Shown in pieces: positions 40,978 through 53,860 of a stretch of 64,000 nt of DNA. The translations under genes and the position numbers were made by a program. Where the stretch lies: NCBI GenBank assembly GCA_029783825.1, contig JAREIK010002268.1, forward strand, positions 1 through 64,000, in the 5' to 3' direction. This DNA is from Sapria himalayana (Eukaryota > Streptophyta > Magnoliopsida > Malpighiales > Rafflesiaceae). A model generated the notes under the pieces. It was not told where the DNA came from and did no database searches. It was given only the letters and a program-made list of their open reading frames with translations. The stretch's first letter is position 1, and each line of letters opens with the position of its first letter.

Positions 40978-43466
40978 TATTTATCTATTTCTATATCTAT
41001 TTGTCTATCTATATGTGTATCTATGTCTATCTATATGTCTATCAATTTGTTTATATACATGTCTATCAATTTGCCTAACAATCTCTATATCATCTTTCTA
41101 TCAATCTATATATCAAGTAATCAATCTATCTATATATCTTTTTATCTATCTGTATGTCTATCTATTTGTCTATTTATCTATCTATCTATTTATATATTTG
41201 TCTATCTATTTGTCTTTCTATATGTCATTCTATCTATCTGTCTGTCTATCTATCTTTTTCTCTATCTGTCTGTCACTATATTTATAAGTAAATCTATCTA
41301 TCTAACTTTCTGTGTATCTTTCTATCTATCTTTTTATTTATCTATCTATCTATATATCTATCTATCTATATGTCTATCTATTAATCTATTTATTAATCTA
41401 TCTAGTAATATATCAATTTAAATGATCTATCTATCTATCTATGTATCTATCTATCTATCTATCTGTGTATCTTTTCTTCTATCTAACTATCTACCTGTCT
41501 ATCTATCTATCTATCTATATATCTCTTTATCTATCTGTCTATCCATCTATCTGTCAATATGTCTATCCATCTATCTGCCAATATGTCTATCTATCAATCT
41601 ATCAATATATTTATCTATCTTTGTATCTATCTTTTAATCTATCTATATATCTATTTAACTATCTATCTATTTATCTATATATTTATATGTCTATCTATCT
41701 GTCTATCTATCTATCTATCTATTTATCTCTTAGTCTATCTATCTATCTATTTGTCTCTCTATCTATCTTTCTATCAATTTATCTATCTTTCATTCTATCT
41801 TTCTCTCTTTCTAGCTATCTATTTGTCTATCTTTGTTTATATACATATGTCTATCTTTATGTCTATCTACCTATCACTCATTCAATATATCTATATATAT
41901 CTTTATGTCTATCTGTCTATCTGCCTATTTATTTATATATTATTTTAAATGTTTGTGTCTATCAATCAATCTATCTATCGATTTATCTTTCTGTGTATAA
42001 GTCTATGTTTAAATCCATCTTTTTATCTATTAATCTATACATCTATCTATCTGTCGATCTAATTTATATGTTTATTTAAGCATCTGTCTATAATTCAATC
42101 ATTCTATCTATTTATCTATTTATTTATTTAACTATCTATCTATATGCATATATATATATATGTATATGCTTATCTTTCTTTCAATCTATTTACCGATCTA
42201 TCTTTTATGTCTAACTATCTATCTGTCTATTTGTCTATCTATCTATCTATCAGTCTATATACATGTATACCTTTCTACCTTTCTATTATTCTACTTGTCT
42301 ACTTGTCTACCAATCTACCTGTGTGCCTATCTACCTGTAAACCTATCTTTCTATTGATGTGCTGACCTATCTGACTGTCTACCTAATTGCCTATCTACCT
42401 ATCTACATATCTATCTTTTTAACTATCTACATATCTATATGTCTTTCTGTCTATCTGTATATCAAGCTATATGTTTATCTATCTATATATCTATATGTTT
42501 ATCTGTTTATCTATCTATATGTCTATCGATTTATCTGTCTATCTATCTATCTATCTATCTGTCAATCTCTTTATCTATCTGTCAATCTATCTATCTATCT
42601 GTCAATCTATCAATCTATTTATCTTTCTATTTGTATATCTTTATATATGTCAATCGATCCATCTGTCTATTTGTCTATTTATCTATCTATCTATCTTACT
42701 ATATGTCTATCTGTATATCTATCTAATAGTTTAACAATCTATCTATTTATCTACCTAGCAATCTCTCTATCTATCTATCTATCTTTATATTGGTCTATTT
42801 ATCTATCTATCTATATATATATTTCTCTATTTGTTTATCTACTATATATCTATATATTTATCCATCTATCTGACTATCTATCTATCTGTTTGTCTGTGTG
42901 TCTATCTATCTGCTTGTTTTCCTATCTGTCTATCTATCTACATATTAATCTATATATCTATCTATCTATCTATCTATCAATTTGTATATATTTCTATCTG
43001 TCAATCTGTCTATATGACTATCTGTCCATATGTCTATATATCTACCTATCTATCTATTCAACTTTCTATATTTCTATCTATCTATCTGTCTATATATCTA
43101 TCTGTCTACATTTATATCTATCAATAAACCTATCTATCTATCTAACTATCTATCTCTCTATCTATCATTCTATCATTCTATTTGTCTATCATTCTATTTA
43201 TCTATCTATCCTTTTGCTTATTTAAGTATCTTTCTATCTATATTTCTATTTATATGTCTATCTGTTTATCTTTCTATTAGTCTATCTGTATATATATATC
43301 TATTTGTTTATCTATCTATCTATCTATCTGTCTGTATAGATATCTATATTTTTATCTATCTATCTACCTATTTCATATCTACTTGTCTACATATCTTTCT
43401 ATCTACATGTCTACTTGTCTAGCTATCTAGCTGTCTACCTATCTACCTATCTACCTATCTACCTAT
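40978..43466 (-). repeat. TATC array (inverted orientation), block 4
   Basis: The + strand now reads TATC with TGTC, TATT and CAAT variants, i.e. GATA on the minus strand. C-richer islands with CTACTTGTCTAC and CTACCTGT phrases lie near 42275-42470 and 43370-43463. The last part is a clean (CTACCTAT)n run near 43433-43463. Open frames on the + strand reach 288 codons of Tyr-Leu-Ser-Ile type and are repeat artefacts. Confidence 0.93.
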
Positions 43467-44340
43467 ACATATATACAATGTTATTAACAAATATTTTAAT
43501 TTAATTATATGAATACATATATGTATATATCATTAGATTATAGTTATATTTAATTATATAGAGTGTTACATTGTTATACAAATATTTATATATAGTTATA
43601 CACATATAGTAATAAATATGTATGTATTTAAAGATATAATTATATATAACATTTATATAGTTATAAATTTAGTAAAACACAATTATATATAGTTATATAT
43701 TATTATACACAAAGTATATTGTTTTAAGAAATATAGTTATATAGAATTATATATATAGTTATACATCATTATATAGTTAAAAATTAGTTATGTATAGTTA
43801 TAAATATAGTTATAAAATTAGTTTACTTAATTATAAATATAGTTATAAATACTTTTATATATAATGGCATATAATTATATAATTAAAGAAGTGTTTAGAT
43901 ATAATATTTGTGATTAAAATATTTTTATAAATGTTACTTAAATATAATTATATATATGTAACAATTTTATAAATAATATATAGTATATATATCACATTTA
44001 TATAAACATTATAAATATTCTATATTTATACAAAAATTAATATGTAATATAAAAGATTACAAAATTGTATAAACATTTAATGTTATATAATTATTATATA
44101 AAAAACTATATAAATGGATAGATTTATGTAAATGTTGTATAGATAATTATAAACATTAATACATATGTATAAATATTTACATATAACATTATATGCTAAT
44201 ATAAACATATCAGTGTTTATATATAATGTAATACATTTATATAAATTAAAGTCTAGACATTTATATATAATGTCATACGATTATATAAATGTATAAAACA
44301 TTATATCTATTCTTACATGTTTATAATTTATTCGGAGAAA
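43467..44340. repeat. Second copy of the AT-rich ATAGTTATA repeat family
   Basis: Phrases in the order ATACAATGTTAT, TTAATTATATGAATA, ATATGTATA, TATAGAGTGTTA, GTTATACACATATAGTA and TTATACACAAAGTATAT match 19335-19620 closely. This places the same repeat family in a separate insertion within the TATC array. The rest (43780-44340) is AT-rich with weaker similarity. Its junction with the array near 43467 shows no obvious terminal repeat. Confidence 0.65.
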
Positions 44341-45183
44341 ACAAAAATATAACCCATTTACATTAAATTTAATTTTTATTAAGTTATAGAAGCAGAAAAT
44401 AGCAAGGAGGAGAGAACAAAATGCAAACATTAAGAATTTGAAATCTATAAAACCCTAAAAATTTAAATAGTAGAAGAACAAAGATTACACTGAAAATTTA
44501 TAGTTTCATTAATGGTGTAGAGTCAAAATCATATAGGTGAAATGAAAATAGAAGCAAAAATAATGAAAATCAGGGGATAATTAAAAAAAGCTAATACCCG
44601 ATTATTCTATAAAACTGAAAATCTGATAGTACTTATAAAATTCAGAGTGATGGAGATATGCATATAGCATTCCAAATTAGAATACTAAAAAAATTACCTG
44701 GTAACAGAAGAGATAAAATTCTTAGGTTGCTCCCATGTAGTCATGTTTCGCCTTTGGTTTGAAATTTGAAAGAGGTAAATTTTGCTATGTGTTAATGACT
44801 TGGCAATTTTTTATTAAATCTGAAAATTTAACTTAGGAAATACCGACCAAATTTTTGGTTGGTAAAAAGTCGGTAATTACGACGTTATAAATAATTTGGA
44901 AAGCCACTTTACCAACCATTTCATGATAATATATTTTTGGTCATTAAATGGTCGATAATTTATTGGTAATTTTCATTTGCTAATTCCCTACCAATTTACA
45001 GATCAATTTCTGACCAAAAATATTTGGTAGATAAATATGGTTGGTCTTTGGTCGGAAAATTGATAAAAATTATTTTTTTTCTAAACCCATTTTTGGTCTC
45101 TAAATGGTCATTATTTGCTAAGTAATTACCGACCGATTTTTAGGTCGGTACTTTGGTCATTATTCTTGTTATTTTTAGTAGTG
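44341..45183. mobile_element. CACTA-3: end of a distinct, probably non-autonomous CACTA element
   Basis: The segment ends TTATTTTTAGTAGTG at 45183, exactly where the TATC array resumes, giving the terminus CACTACTAAAAATAAC on the other strand. The last 350 bp carry subterminal motifs built on ACCGACC and TTGGTCGG (for example near 44848, 44867, 45051 and 45127), different from the TTTAGC motifs of CACTA-1 and CACTA-2. No transposase sequence was found; 44341-44830 has no recognised coding. The opposite terminus is missing or lies within the AT-rich copy to the left. Confidence 0.6.
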
Positions 45184-47390
45184 TATCTATCTACCTATCT
45201 ATTTGGTTGTCTATCTGTCTATCTGTCTATCTATATATCTATCTATCTATTTGTCTATTTATCTATATGTATATCTATCTACATGTATACCTATCAAACT
45301 CTCTATCTATCTTTCTATAAATCTATCTGTCAACCTGCCTATCTATTAATTAGTCAATATGTCAATTGTCTATCTATCTCTCTATCTTTCTATCTCTGTA
45401 TATTTTTATCTATCTATCCGTATATATTTCTATCTATCTAAATATCTTTCTATATATCTATCTGTTTGTCTTTCTATAGGTAAATCTATTTTTCTATCTA
45501 TCTTCTTGTCTATATCTCTATATGTTAATCTATATATTTGTATAACTATCAATCTTTTCATCTCTATATCTCTGTATCTATCTATATTTATCTCTATATG
45601 TTTATATGTCTTTATGTGTATTTGTCTAGCTGTCTATATATCTATCTGTCTATCTATCTTTATATCTATCTATCTATCTATTTGTATATATTTCTATCTA
45701 TTTATCAATTTTTCTATCTTTTTATTTGTCAATCAATCTAACCATCTATCTTTCTACTTGTCAAAATATCTATATAATTATTTATCTATCTAAATAATCA
45801 TTCTATCATTCTATCTATATATCTATCTATTTATCTATCTTTATACTTGACTATCTATCTATATACCTATCTATCTATCTATCAGACTATCTGTTTATCT
45901 ATTGATCTATTTATCTATTTATCCGTATATCTCTTTATCTATATATCTATTTATTTGTTATAAGTATCTATTTATTAATTTATCTTTATATCTATCTATC
46001 TATAAATCTATCAATCAATCAATAATCTAACGGTCGATCTATCTATTTATCTATCTAGCTATCTATATATCTATCTCTATATCTATCTAATTATATATTT
46101 ATCTATCAATGAATAAATCTACCAATCTATCTATCTATCTATATATCTGTCTATAAGTCAACCTTTATATTTATATATCTATCTATCAATTTGTCTATCT
46201 TTCTATCTGTCAATCTGTCTATCTGGCTATCTATCAACCTCTTTATCTATCAATTTGACTATCCATCTATATATCTATCAATGTGTCTATATTAATATTT
46301 GCTTAGCTGTCAAAATTTATATCTTTTTATTTGTTTTACTATCTATATGTTTATCTATCTTTCGATTTTTCTTTCATTTTATCATTATTTCTATGTATCT
46401 ATCTATATATGTATCTATTTGTCTGTCTGTCTGGCTATCGATCCATTTCCCTACCTATCTAATTGTCTATCTTTTTATCATTCTTTCAGTCCAACTATCT
46501 ATTAATCTATATGTCTAATTGTATATCTATCTATCTTTCTATTTGTTTATGTGTCTATCTGTCTAACTATCTATCTTTCTATTTGTCTATCTGTCTATCT
46601 GTATCTCTATCTATATATCAATCAATCTATCTATCTATTTGTCTATCTATCTTTGTATCTATCTATTTTCATATCTATCAATCAATCTATCTATCTATCT
46701 ATCTGAATATCTATCTATTTAACTTTTCATCTATCTATCTATCTGGTTATATATCATCTATTTATCTATCTACCTATTGACCTATCTAGCTATATACCTA
46801 TCTACTTATCTATCTATCTATCTAACTATCTATCTATCTATCTACCTATCTAATATCTATGTTTTTATCTATCTATCTATATATATATTTGTCTATATTT
46901 CTACCTAATTATCTAACTATCTATCATTCTATCATTTTGTTTATCTTTCTATCTGTCAATCTTTATTTGTGAATAATTATTAATCTGTCTATCAATATGG
47001 CTATCTATCTATCTATATATCTATATATCTGTATATTTGAAAATCTTTCAATCTGTGTATCTACCTATATTTCTATGTATCTATAAATTATCTATATATC
47101 ATTCCATCTGTCTATTTATCTATTTGACTTTTTATATCCCTTTATTCCTATATATCTATCTATTTTTCTATCTATCTATCAGTCTATCTATCTATCTATC
47201 AGTCTATATGTCTTTATGTCTATCTGTCTATTTATCTATCTGTCTATATGTATATATGTCTATTTATATATCTATTTTATAATCAATTAATCAATCAACA
47301 AATCTAACTATCTATCTATCAATATATCTAACAATAAATCTCTCTATCTAATTATCTATTTATGTACCTATCAATCAATCAATCAATAAA

Positions 47391-47435
<45 letters not shown>

Positions 47436-49410
47436 TTGTCTATCGTTGTATCTGTTAATATTTTTATTTGGCATCTATAAATATCTTTATGTTTCTATCT
47501 TTTTATTTGTCTATCTCCCTATCTTTTAATATGTCTATCACTTTATATGTTTATCTATATATCTATTTTTCTATCATTATATCATTCTATCTATCTATAT
47601 ATCTATGTATCTATTTATCTACTTGGCTATCTATATATATATATATCTATGTATTTATCTATCTATCTATCTGTTTGTCTATCTGTCTAATATCTATCTA
47701 TTTATCTATCTATCAATGCATCTATTTAACATTCTATCTGTCTATCTATCTATTAGTCTATATGTCTATGTATTTATCTGCGTATCATTCAATCAGTTTA
47801 TATGTATATCTATTTATCTATATATCTATGTATTTGTCTATCTATCTATCTATTAATTTGTTAATTAGACTATCAATCTATTTGTCTATCTTTCTATCTA
47901 TATATCTTTATATTTGTCTATATGTTAGTCATTCTATCTATCTATATGTCTATCTTTTTGTCTATCTATCAATAAATCACTTTATCTATCAGTCTATTTA
48001 TCTAAATACCTATCTACCTATCTACCCATCAAACTATCTATATATCTATCTACTTATCTATCTATATATCTATCTACCTACATACTTATCTATCCATCTA
48101 TGTATATATCTATCTATCTTTTTTTCTTTCTGCTTAATTATCTATCTATCAATTTATCTATCAATATTGACTATCTTTTTATTTGTCAATATGCCTATCT
48201 ATCTATCAATCGGTCTATATATTTATCTATCTATATGTCTATCTGTATGTCTATCTGTATATTTTTCTATCTAACTATCTATCCAATTATCTATCTAACT
48301 TTTTATATGTTTATCTATCTATCTATCTATTTATCTAACTTTCTATCTATCTATTTATCTATTTGTCTATCCATCTATCTACCTACCTATCTATCTATAT
48401 ATCGGTCTACCAACCTATCTATCTATTTATTTATCCAACTTTCTATTTATCAATATATTAGTCTATCTTTCTATCAGTCTATATGTCTATCTATATATAA
48501 TTGTCTATTTATCTATCTGTCTATCTATTTATTTATTTATCTATCTATCTTAATATATATCTGTCTATCTATCTAATTATATATCTATTTATTTATCTAT
48601 TTATCTGTCTATTTATCTATCTATCAATCAATCTATTTGTAAGTTATTCAATCTATTTTTTTTTCTCTATATATCTATCTGTCTATATGTCTATATGTCT
48701 ATCTATCTATCTATCTATGTTTTTGTCTATATGTCTATCTATCTATCTTTCTTTTTATCTATCTATTTAAATATTTATCAGTCAATCAACCAATCTATCT
48801 ATCTATCTATCTATCTATTTGTCTATCTATCTGCCTATTTGTCTATATGTTTATCTATTGATTACTCTATCTATCTATATATCGGTATGTCTATCTATTT
48901 ATTTGTTAGTTATTTTTTAGTCTATCAATCAATAAATTTATCAATGTTTCTATCTATCAATGATCTATCAAACTATCCATTAATCTATATATTTATCTAT
49001 TATATATCTATATGCCTATTTGTCTACTTGGCTATCTTTCTATCTGTCTATCTATCTATCTATCTATCTTTATTTCTATTTGTCTATTTGTCTATCTTTT
49101 TATCTTTCTATCTATTTATATATCTAAAATTCTATCTGTCTTTCTCTCTATATGTCTATATGTCTGTCAATCTATTTGTATAGTTATCTTTATGTCTATC
49201 TTCCTATCCATCATTCTATTTATCTATCTATCTCTCTATATATATATATATATATATATCTATCTGTCTATCTATCTATCTATATCTATATTTATAGGCA
49301 ATATCTATCTATCTATATATCTATCTAATTGTCTATCTATCTATCTATCTATCTATTAATCTATATATCAATATATCAATCAATCTATCTATTAATTAAT
49401 CAACCAAACT
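45184..49410 (-). repeat. TATC array, block 5
   Basis: About 4.2 kb of TATC with TGTC and CAAT variants on the + strand, with a long AT run near 47396-47431 and another near 49239-49259. The phrase CTACATGTATACC near 45270 recalls the C-rich islands at 42.3 kb and 52.9 kb. It is interrupted by the LINE; the first copy of the LINE target duplication (49395-49410) ends the block. Confidence 0.93.
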
Positions 49411-51396
49411 TTGATATTTACTTAGAATTATTAATACGAAATTTGAATAAGAGAATATCCGAAGGTAAAATAATATCATTCAGACAACCAAGGAATACAC
49501 CCAGAATAGGCTGTTTAGCCTACGCAGATGACCTTATAATTTTTACAAATGCTAGTACAAAGTCTTTAATGAATCTTATGGATCTTCTTCAAATATTTGA
49601 AAAAGAGACAGGCCAAATGGTAAATAAAAGTAAATGTCAGTTTATGCTTGCTAAAAATGCAAAATTAAAGTTAGTAGATAAAATCAAAAATATCACAGGT
49701 TTTGCAGAAATTAAAGGGGCATTAATGTACCTAGGTTGTCCGATATATGAGGGGAGATTGAAGGAAGAATATCTAACTTACCTTCAAGATAAGCTAAGAA
49801 AGAAAATAGCAGGATGGGAAGAAGAGCTCCTGGGATTTGGGGGGAGGATAATGCTGCTTGCACATGTCTTACAAAGCACACTAACACATATTTTATCAGC
49901 CATACATCCCCCTAAAAAATTTATTAAAAAACTCGAATCAGAAATGGCTAACTTCTTATGGGGTAAAAAACAAGGTAGAAATAAATTACACTGGAAGGAC
50001 TGGAAAAGTATCTGTTATCCGAAAGAGGAAGCAGGATTAGGGCTAATGAGCCTTCAGGACTCGGTAGCTGCCTGGGATTGCAAAGGCTGGTGGAGACTTA
50101 AAGAAAGTGATAATCTTTGGGCTAAATATATGTGGGTAAAATATTTAGATAATAAGAATAAGACCCCTAAGAAAGCTTCGAACAGCTGGAAGTCAATGGA
50201 AAAACAAAAAGAAATAGTAGACTCACACTCCACACTAAAGAAGAGTGGCTGGAAATGGACGTTAACACCACAAGGAAACTTCTCCCTCAAGTCGGCAAAA
50301 GATCTGGTCAGAAAGAAAAAACCGGCTCAAACTCTATTTAAATGGGTATGGCAAGAAAACATCCCGCAAAAAATGCGTTCCTTCAGATGGAAGGCTCTAA
50401 TGAATGTTATACCGGTAGATAAGAATATACAAAAGAAAGGGATAAAAATGGCATCAAGATGTGAATGCTATTCACAAGCGGTTGAAACAACCGATCATTT
50501 ATTTTCCAATGGGCCTATTGCAGTGGAAATATGGAGAGAGATGGAAGGGGAAAAAAGAATACGTAACATAGATGATGGATTAATAGATAAAGTTAAAAAT
50601 GGGAAAGGGAAAACACGAAAAGCCCCACCAAAAAATGGCTTAATCAGAAACTGCCGCATCTAATTATTTGGTGCATATGGAAATCTCGAAACAAAAGTAA
50701 ATTTGAAAATAAAAGGATGAATTTAACAGAAATTATAAAAGATATTAGAAAGGAGATATGTAATATATCAATAATAAATCCTATAAAAATAGAGGAAATG
50801 AAACAAGAAAAGAAGCTTGAGAAAGCATGGGACCTCACTTATAAAGTTATAAAACAGCAATGGGCTAAATGTATACAGTTGAACACTCCACCGGTTGGAA
50901 AATTTTCACTTAATACGGATGGTAGTTTTAGCGGGGACACTGGAATAGCAGGAGGAGGTGGGGTAATAAGAGATCATACAGGGATAGTAAAGAGAGCTTT
51001 CACCAGATCTAGTAGAGCCTCCTCGGCCCTAGAATCAGAAATTAAAGCATTGAAATCAGGGTTAGAGATATGTAAGCAGCTAAATTTTAAAAATATAGAA
51101 GTTCAGGTAGACTCGAAATTATTAGTCGAAACAGTAATTAAGAAGAAAATATTATGGAGGTATGAAGAGGACCTAGAAGTAATTCTTAGCCTTTTGGATG
51201 AACTGAAGGCCTCAAAAACACATATATATATAGAGAAGCTAATAATCTAGCGGATAGTCTATCTAGAATAGGCACCACTAGAGGAGATATAGAATATAAC
51301 GTGGAATCCATGCCAAATAAACTAAAGGGAATAGCATGTTTAGATAAAATGGGATTTCCTTATATTAGAACAAATAAACAGACCACGAAGGTATGA
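49411..51396 (+). pseudogene. LINE ORF2 fragment: reverse transcriptase, zf-RVT, RNase H
   Basis: Frame 1 (to about 50660) starts within the RT domain: LNKRISEGKI, then the catalytic box AYADDLIIF (YADD at 49521-49532), MVNKSKCQF, LGCPIYEGRL and GFGGRIMLLAHVLQ, then the zf-RVT-like region (FSLKSAKDLV ... ETTDHLF) where a usual Cys after HLF is replaced. A missing A in an A run near 50630 shifts the frame; the true continuation is WLNQKLPHLIIWCIWKSRNK. RNase H follows with LNTDGSF (Asp near 50919), ALESEIKAL and VQVDSKLLV. Near 51226 an extra TA dinucleotide in CATATATATATAG shifts the frame again; the true continuation is YREANNLADSLSRIGT, ending at TGA 51394-51396. All four acidic RNase H positions are recognisable. 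The frame also runs upstream into the TATC repeat, giving a chimeric open frame that is not a gene. Confidence 0.92.
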
Positions 51397-52555
51397 CAAA
51401 GTCTCAACCTCCTGTTGGATCGTGTCCGACATTGCAGGGAATTTCTGCCTCATACTTAAATGGAATAGGAAGGGTGGAGGTTGAGCCATCTTTAAACATA
51501 AAATTAAAACTTAAATCATAATTTAGAATAATGAATCTAAAAAAGAAGCAAACAGGTTAGAGTTATGAATGTGTTAATTCTGCATTTCGGCAGAATAGTG
51601 CATATTTATAAATATGTATTTGGACTTTCCTTGCAGGATGTTAAGAAGGAGAATTTTGTTTTTAATCCGACAATTCTGTGGAGTTTTCGTCTAATATTGT
51701 ATAAGTTTAACAAGGGATAAGGGTAATAGGGTGCCAAGTTATCTTGTAGGCACGTTCGTTTTTTTCTCTTTGGATTTTACAGGTTCAGAAGTGTATAAAT
51801 GAAGAAGGAAGACGGCTGGAAACTTTTTAGAAAGAATGTGAAGAGAAGAGCCCGAGACATGGGGAAGATGAGAGATAGAGGTCCGATCACATGGGCAGCA
51901 CTATCCCCATATGATGCCTGCCACTTGAACCAGCTGCTGCTTGATAATGCTATACCTCTGATTCTACTGTTGTCTATCATGTGCGACTGACATATTCTAC
52001 CTACAATTTAGACATAAATCCAGATGCTACTGCTTCATGCAATTCATGCTGATATCATATATATGATCCTGATGCCTTATGTATGATTCTGTTGCTGCCT
52101 GTCATTAGCTGTCTCCACACAGATGTTGATTCAACATCAAATAAAGAAGCATATATTATCAAAAACTACCTGAACAAAGAATAAGGAAGATGCGTGAACA
52201 AAAAAGAAGCTGCCTGAACAAATCTTATATACTGCATATACCTATGTAGAGTGCTGCCTGTTGCTGTCATGAGTCTACCTGCTGCTGATATAAGTCTACT
52301 TGCTGCTGCGAAAAGTCTACCTGCTGCTGCTTGCTACACTGCTCCATAAATATGAAGGAGCACAAAGAGAGTGGCTACTGCCAAAGTTGACTATACTAAG
52401 GATAAATTATTGTATTTTGTGTTCTGTTGGTTAGGGTCTTGTCCTGTAAATGTAATGACCTATAAATAGAGTTATGTGGTTGTAAAGGTTTTCCTCCGCC
52501 TACAAGTGAGGGTTATGTTTCTTTAATAATAGATAAAAGACCTTTTATAAAAAAA
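51397..52555 (+). other. LINE 3' non-coding region
   Basis: About 1.16 kb between the ORF2 stop and the A-rich end. No credible coding. It contains a 21-bp tandem repeat (AGTCTACCTGCTGCTG and variant, at 52272, 52293 and 52314). The last part (GTAATGACCTATAAATAGAG, then TTCCTCCGCCTAC) is non-repetitive. It lies inside the target duplication, so it travelled with the LINE, either as its own 3' UTR or as transduced flanking DNA. Confidence 0.7.
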
Positions 52556-52571
52556 ATTAATCAACCAAACT

Positions 52572-53416
52572 ATCTCTCTATCTATCTATCTATTTATCTT
52601 TTTATCTCTCTATCTATTTATCTATATATCTACATATCTATCTATCTAATTATCTATTTATCTATATTTCAATATATCTATCTATCTATCTATTTATCTT
52701 TCTTTTTACCTATTTATCTATATTTCTATCTATCAATTTGGCAATTTCTCTATCTATCAATATTTCTATCTTTCTATTTGTTTATCTATCTACTTGTATG
52801 TGTGTCTACAAGTCTATCAGTATATTTATTTATATGTTTATCTGTCTATCTATTTATCTATCTATATATCTATCTTTCTATCTATTTATTTGTCTGATTA
52901 TCTATCTCTCAATCTATCTACATATCTACATATCTCTCTAACTACCCATCTACTTGCCTACCTGTATACCTTTCTACTTATTTTTCTATTTATCTATCTA
53001 TCTATCTATCTGGCTAATATGTCTATCTGTCGATCTATCTTTTTCTATCTGGCTTTCTGTCTATCTGTCTGTCTATGTGTCTATATGTTTATCTATTTGT
53101 CTATATAACTATCTAATTATCTGCTTATCTATCTATCAACCTATATCTCTATCTATTTATTTGTTTATCTATCTAAGTCTACCTATATACCTGTCTATTT
53201 GTCTATCTGTATATCTATCTATTTATCTATCTGTCTATCTATCTACTTATCTATCTGTCTATCTATCTATTTATCTATTTGTCAATTTATCTATCTATCT
53301 ATCTATTTGTCTGTCTATCTGTCAATCTATTTATCGCTCTTACTATCAATATGTCTATATGTATATCAAACTATTTGTCCATCTATATATTTATCTATCT
53401 ATCTATCTATCGATTT
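52572..53416 (-). repeat. TATC array, block 6
   Basis: TATC-type array between the LINE and CACTA-2, same orientation as blocks 4 and 5. A C-richer island with CTACATATCTAC, CTACCCATCTACTTGCC and CTACCTGTATACC phrases lies at about 52917-52980. It ends at the CACTA-2 terminus. Confidence 0.93.
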
Positions 53417-53860
53417 CACTACAAGAAATTGTCTTTAGCTATAGAAATTTAATTAGAGAAATAATCTCTAACTGATTTGTGAGGAATTTGCTAAGGAATT
53501 CTAATAGAAGTTTGATTTTACATTAAATGACAAATTTATGATGGATTTGTGACTAATTATAGATTGAAATATTTTTTTTGATAAAAATATTATTTGGAAT
53601 TTTATATTAATATTTGGACCAAAGAATGACGATAAATTTAGCAATTACTTGAGAGATTGATTTTTTCCTAGCAAATTAGCTAGAGAAAAAATCCCTCACT
53701 AAATCATTATTTGGAAATCTTTTTTTACAATTTTATATTAATAGCAAGCAATTAGTCCTTAAATTATATTTTTCACAAAATATATGTATTTCACTAGGGA
53801 TATTTCCCTAGCTATTTTGCTTGGGATTATTTTAGTTGTTAATCTAAACTTAATTATTTT
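53417..53860 (+). repeat. CACTA-2 5' terminus and subterminal repeats
   Basis: Terminal CACTACAAGAAATTGTC, then TTTAGCTATAG, TTTGCTAAGG, ATAAATTTAGCAATTAC, CTAGCAAATTAGCTAG and CCCTAGCTATTTTGC: the same TTTAGC-type motif set as CACTA-1. Sequence preceding the element is TCGATTT; a 3-bp target duplication cannot be confirmed because the other end is damaged. Confidence 0.8.

Larger units (their letters stand above)
49411..52555 (+). mobile_element. 5'-truncated L1-type LINE with perfect target duplication
   Basis: The 16-bp sequence ATTAATCAACCAAACT occurs at 49395-49410 and again at 52556-52571, with a short A-rich tail just before the second copy. Between them is a LINE truncated inside the reverse transcriptase and running through zinc-knuckle-like and RNase H domains to a 1.16-kb 3' non-coding region. 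The array continues in the same orientation on both sides. A perfect duplication and only two frame disruptions suggest a fairly recent insertion. L1-type elements insert by target-primed reverse transcription, which explains the 5' truncation and A-rich end. Confidence 0.93.

Noticed and set aside
41441..43225. Long + strand open frames reading Tyr-Leu-Ser-Ile repeats (up to 288 codons), and their minus-strand equivalents in the GATA blocks
   Set aside because: TATC has no stop codon in any frame and a 12-nt period gives the same peptide in all three frames; the GATA strand reads a stop every fourth codon. Open frames simply follow array strand.
49329..49410. A 444-codon frame fusing YLSI repeats to reverse transcriptase
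   Set aside because: The join is the LINE insertion point at the target duplication; the upstream part is array sequence.
51799..51990. 63-codon frame in the LINE 3' region as a gene
   Set aside because: No domain; an overlapping antisense frame is equally open; it lies inside the retrotransposed segment.
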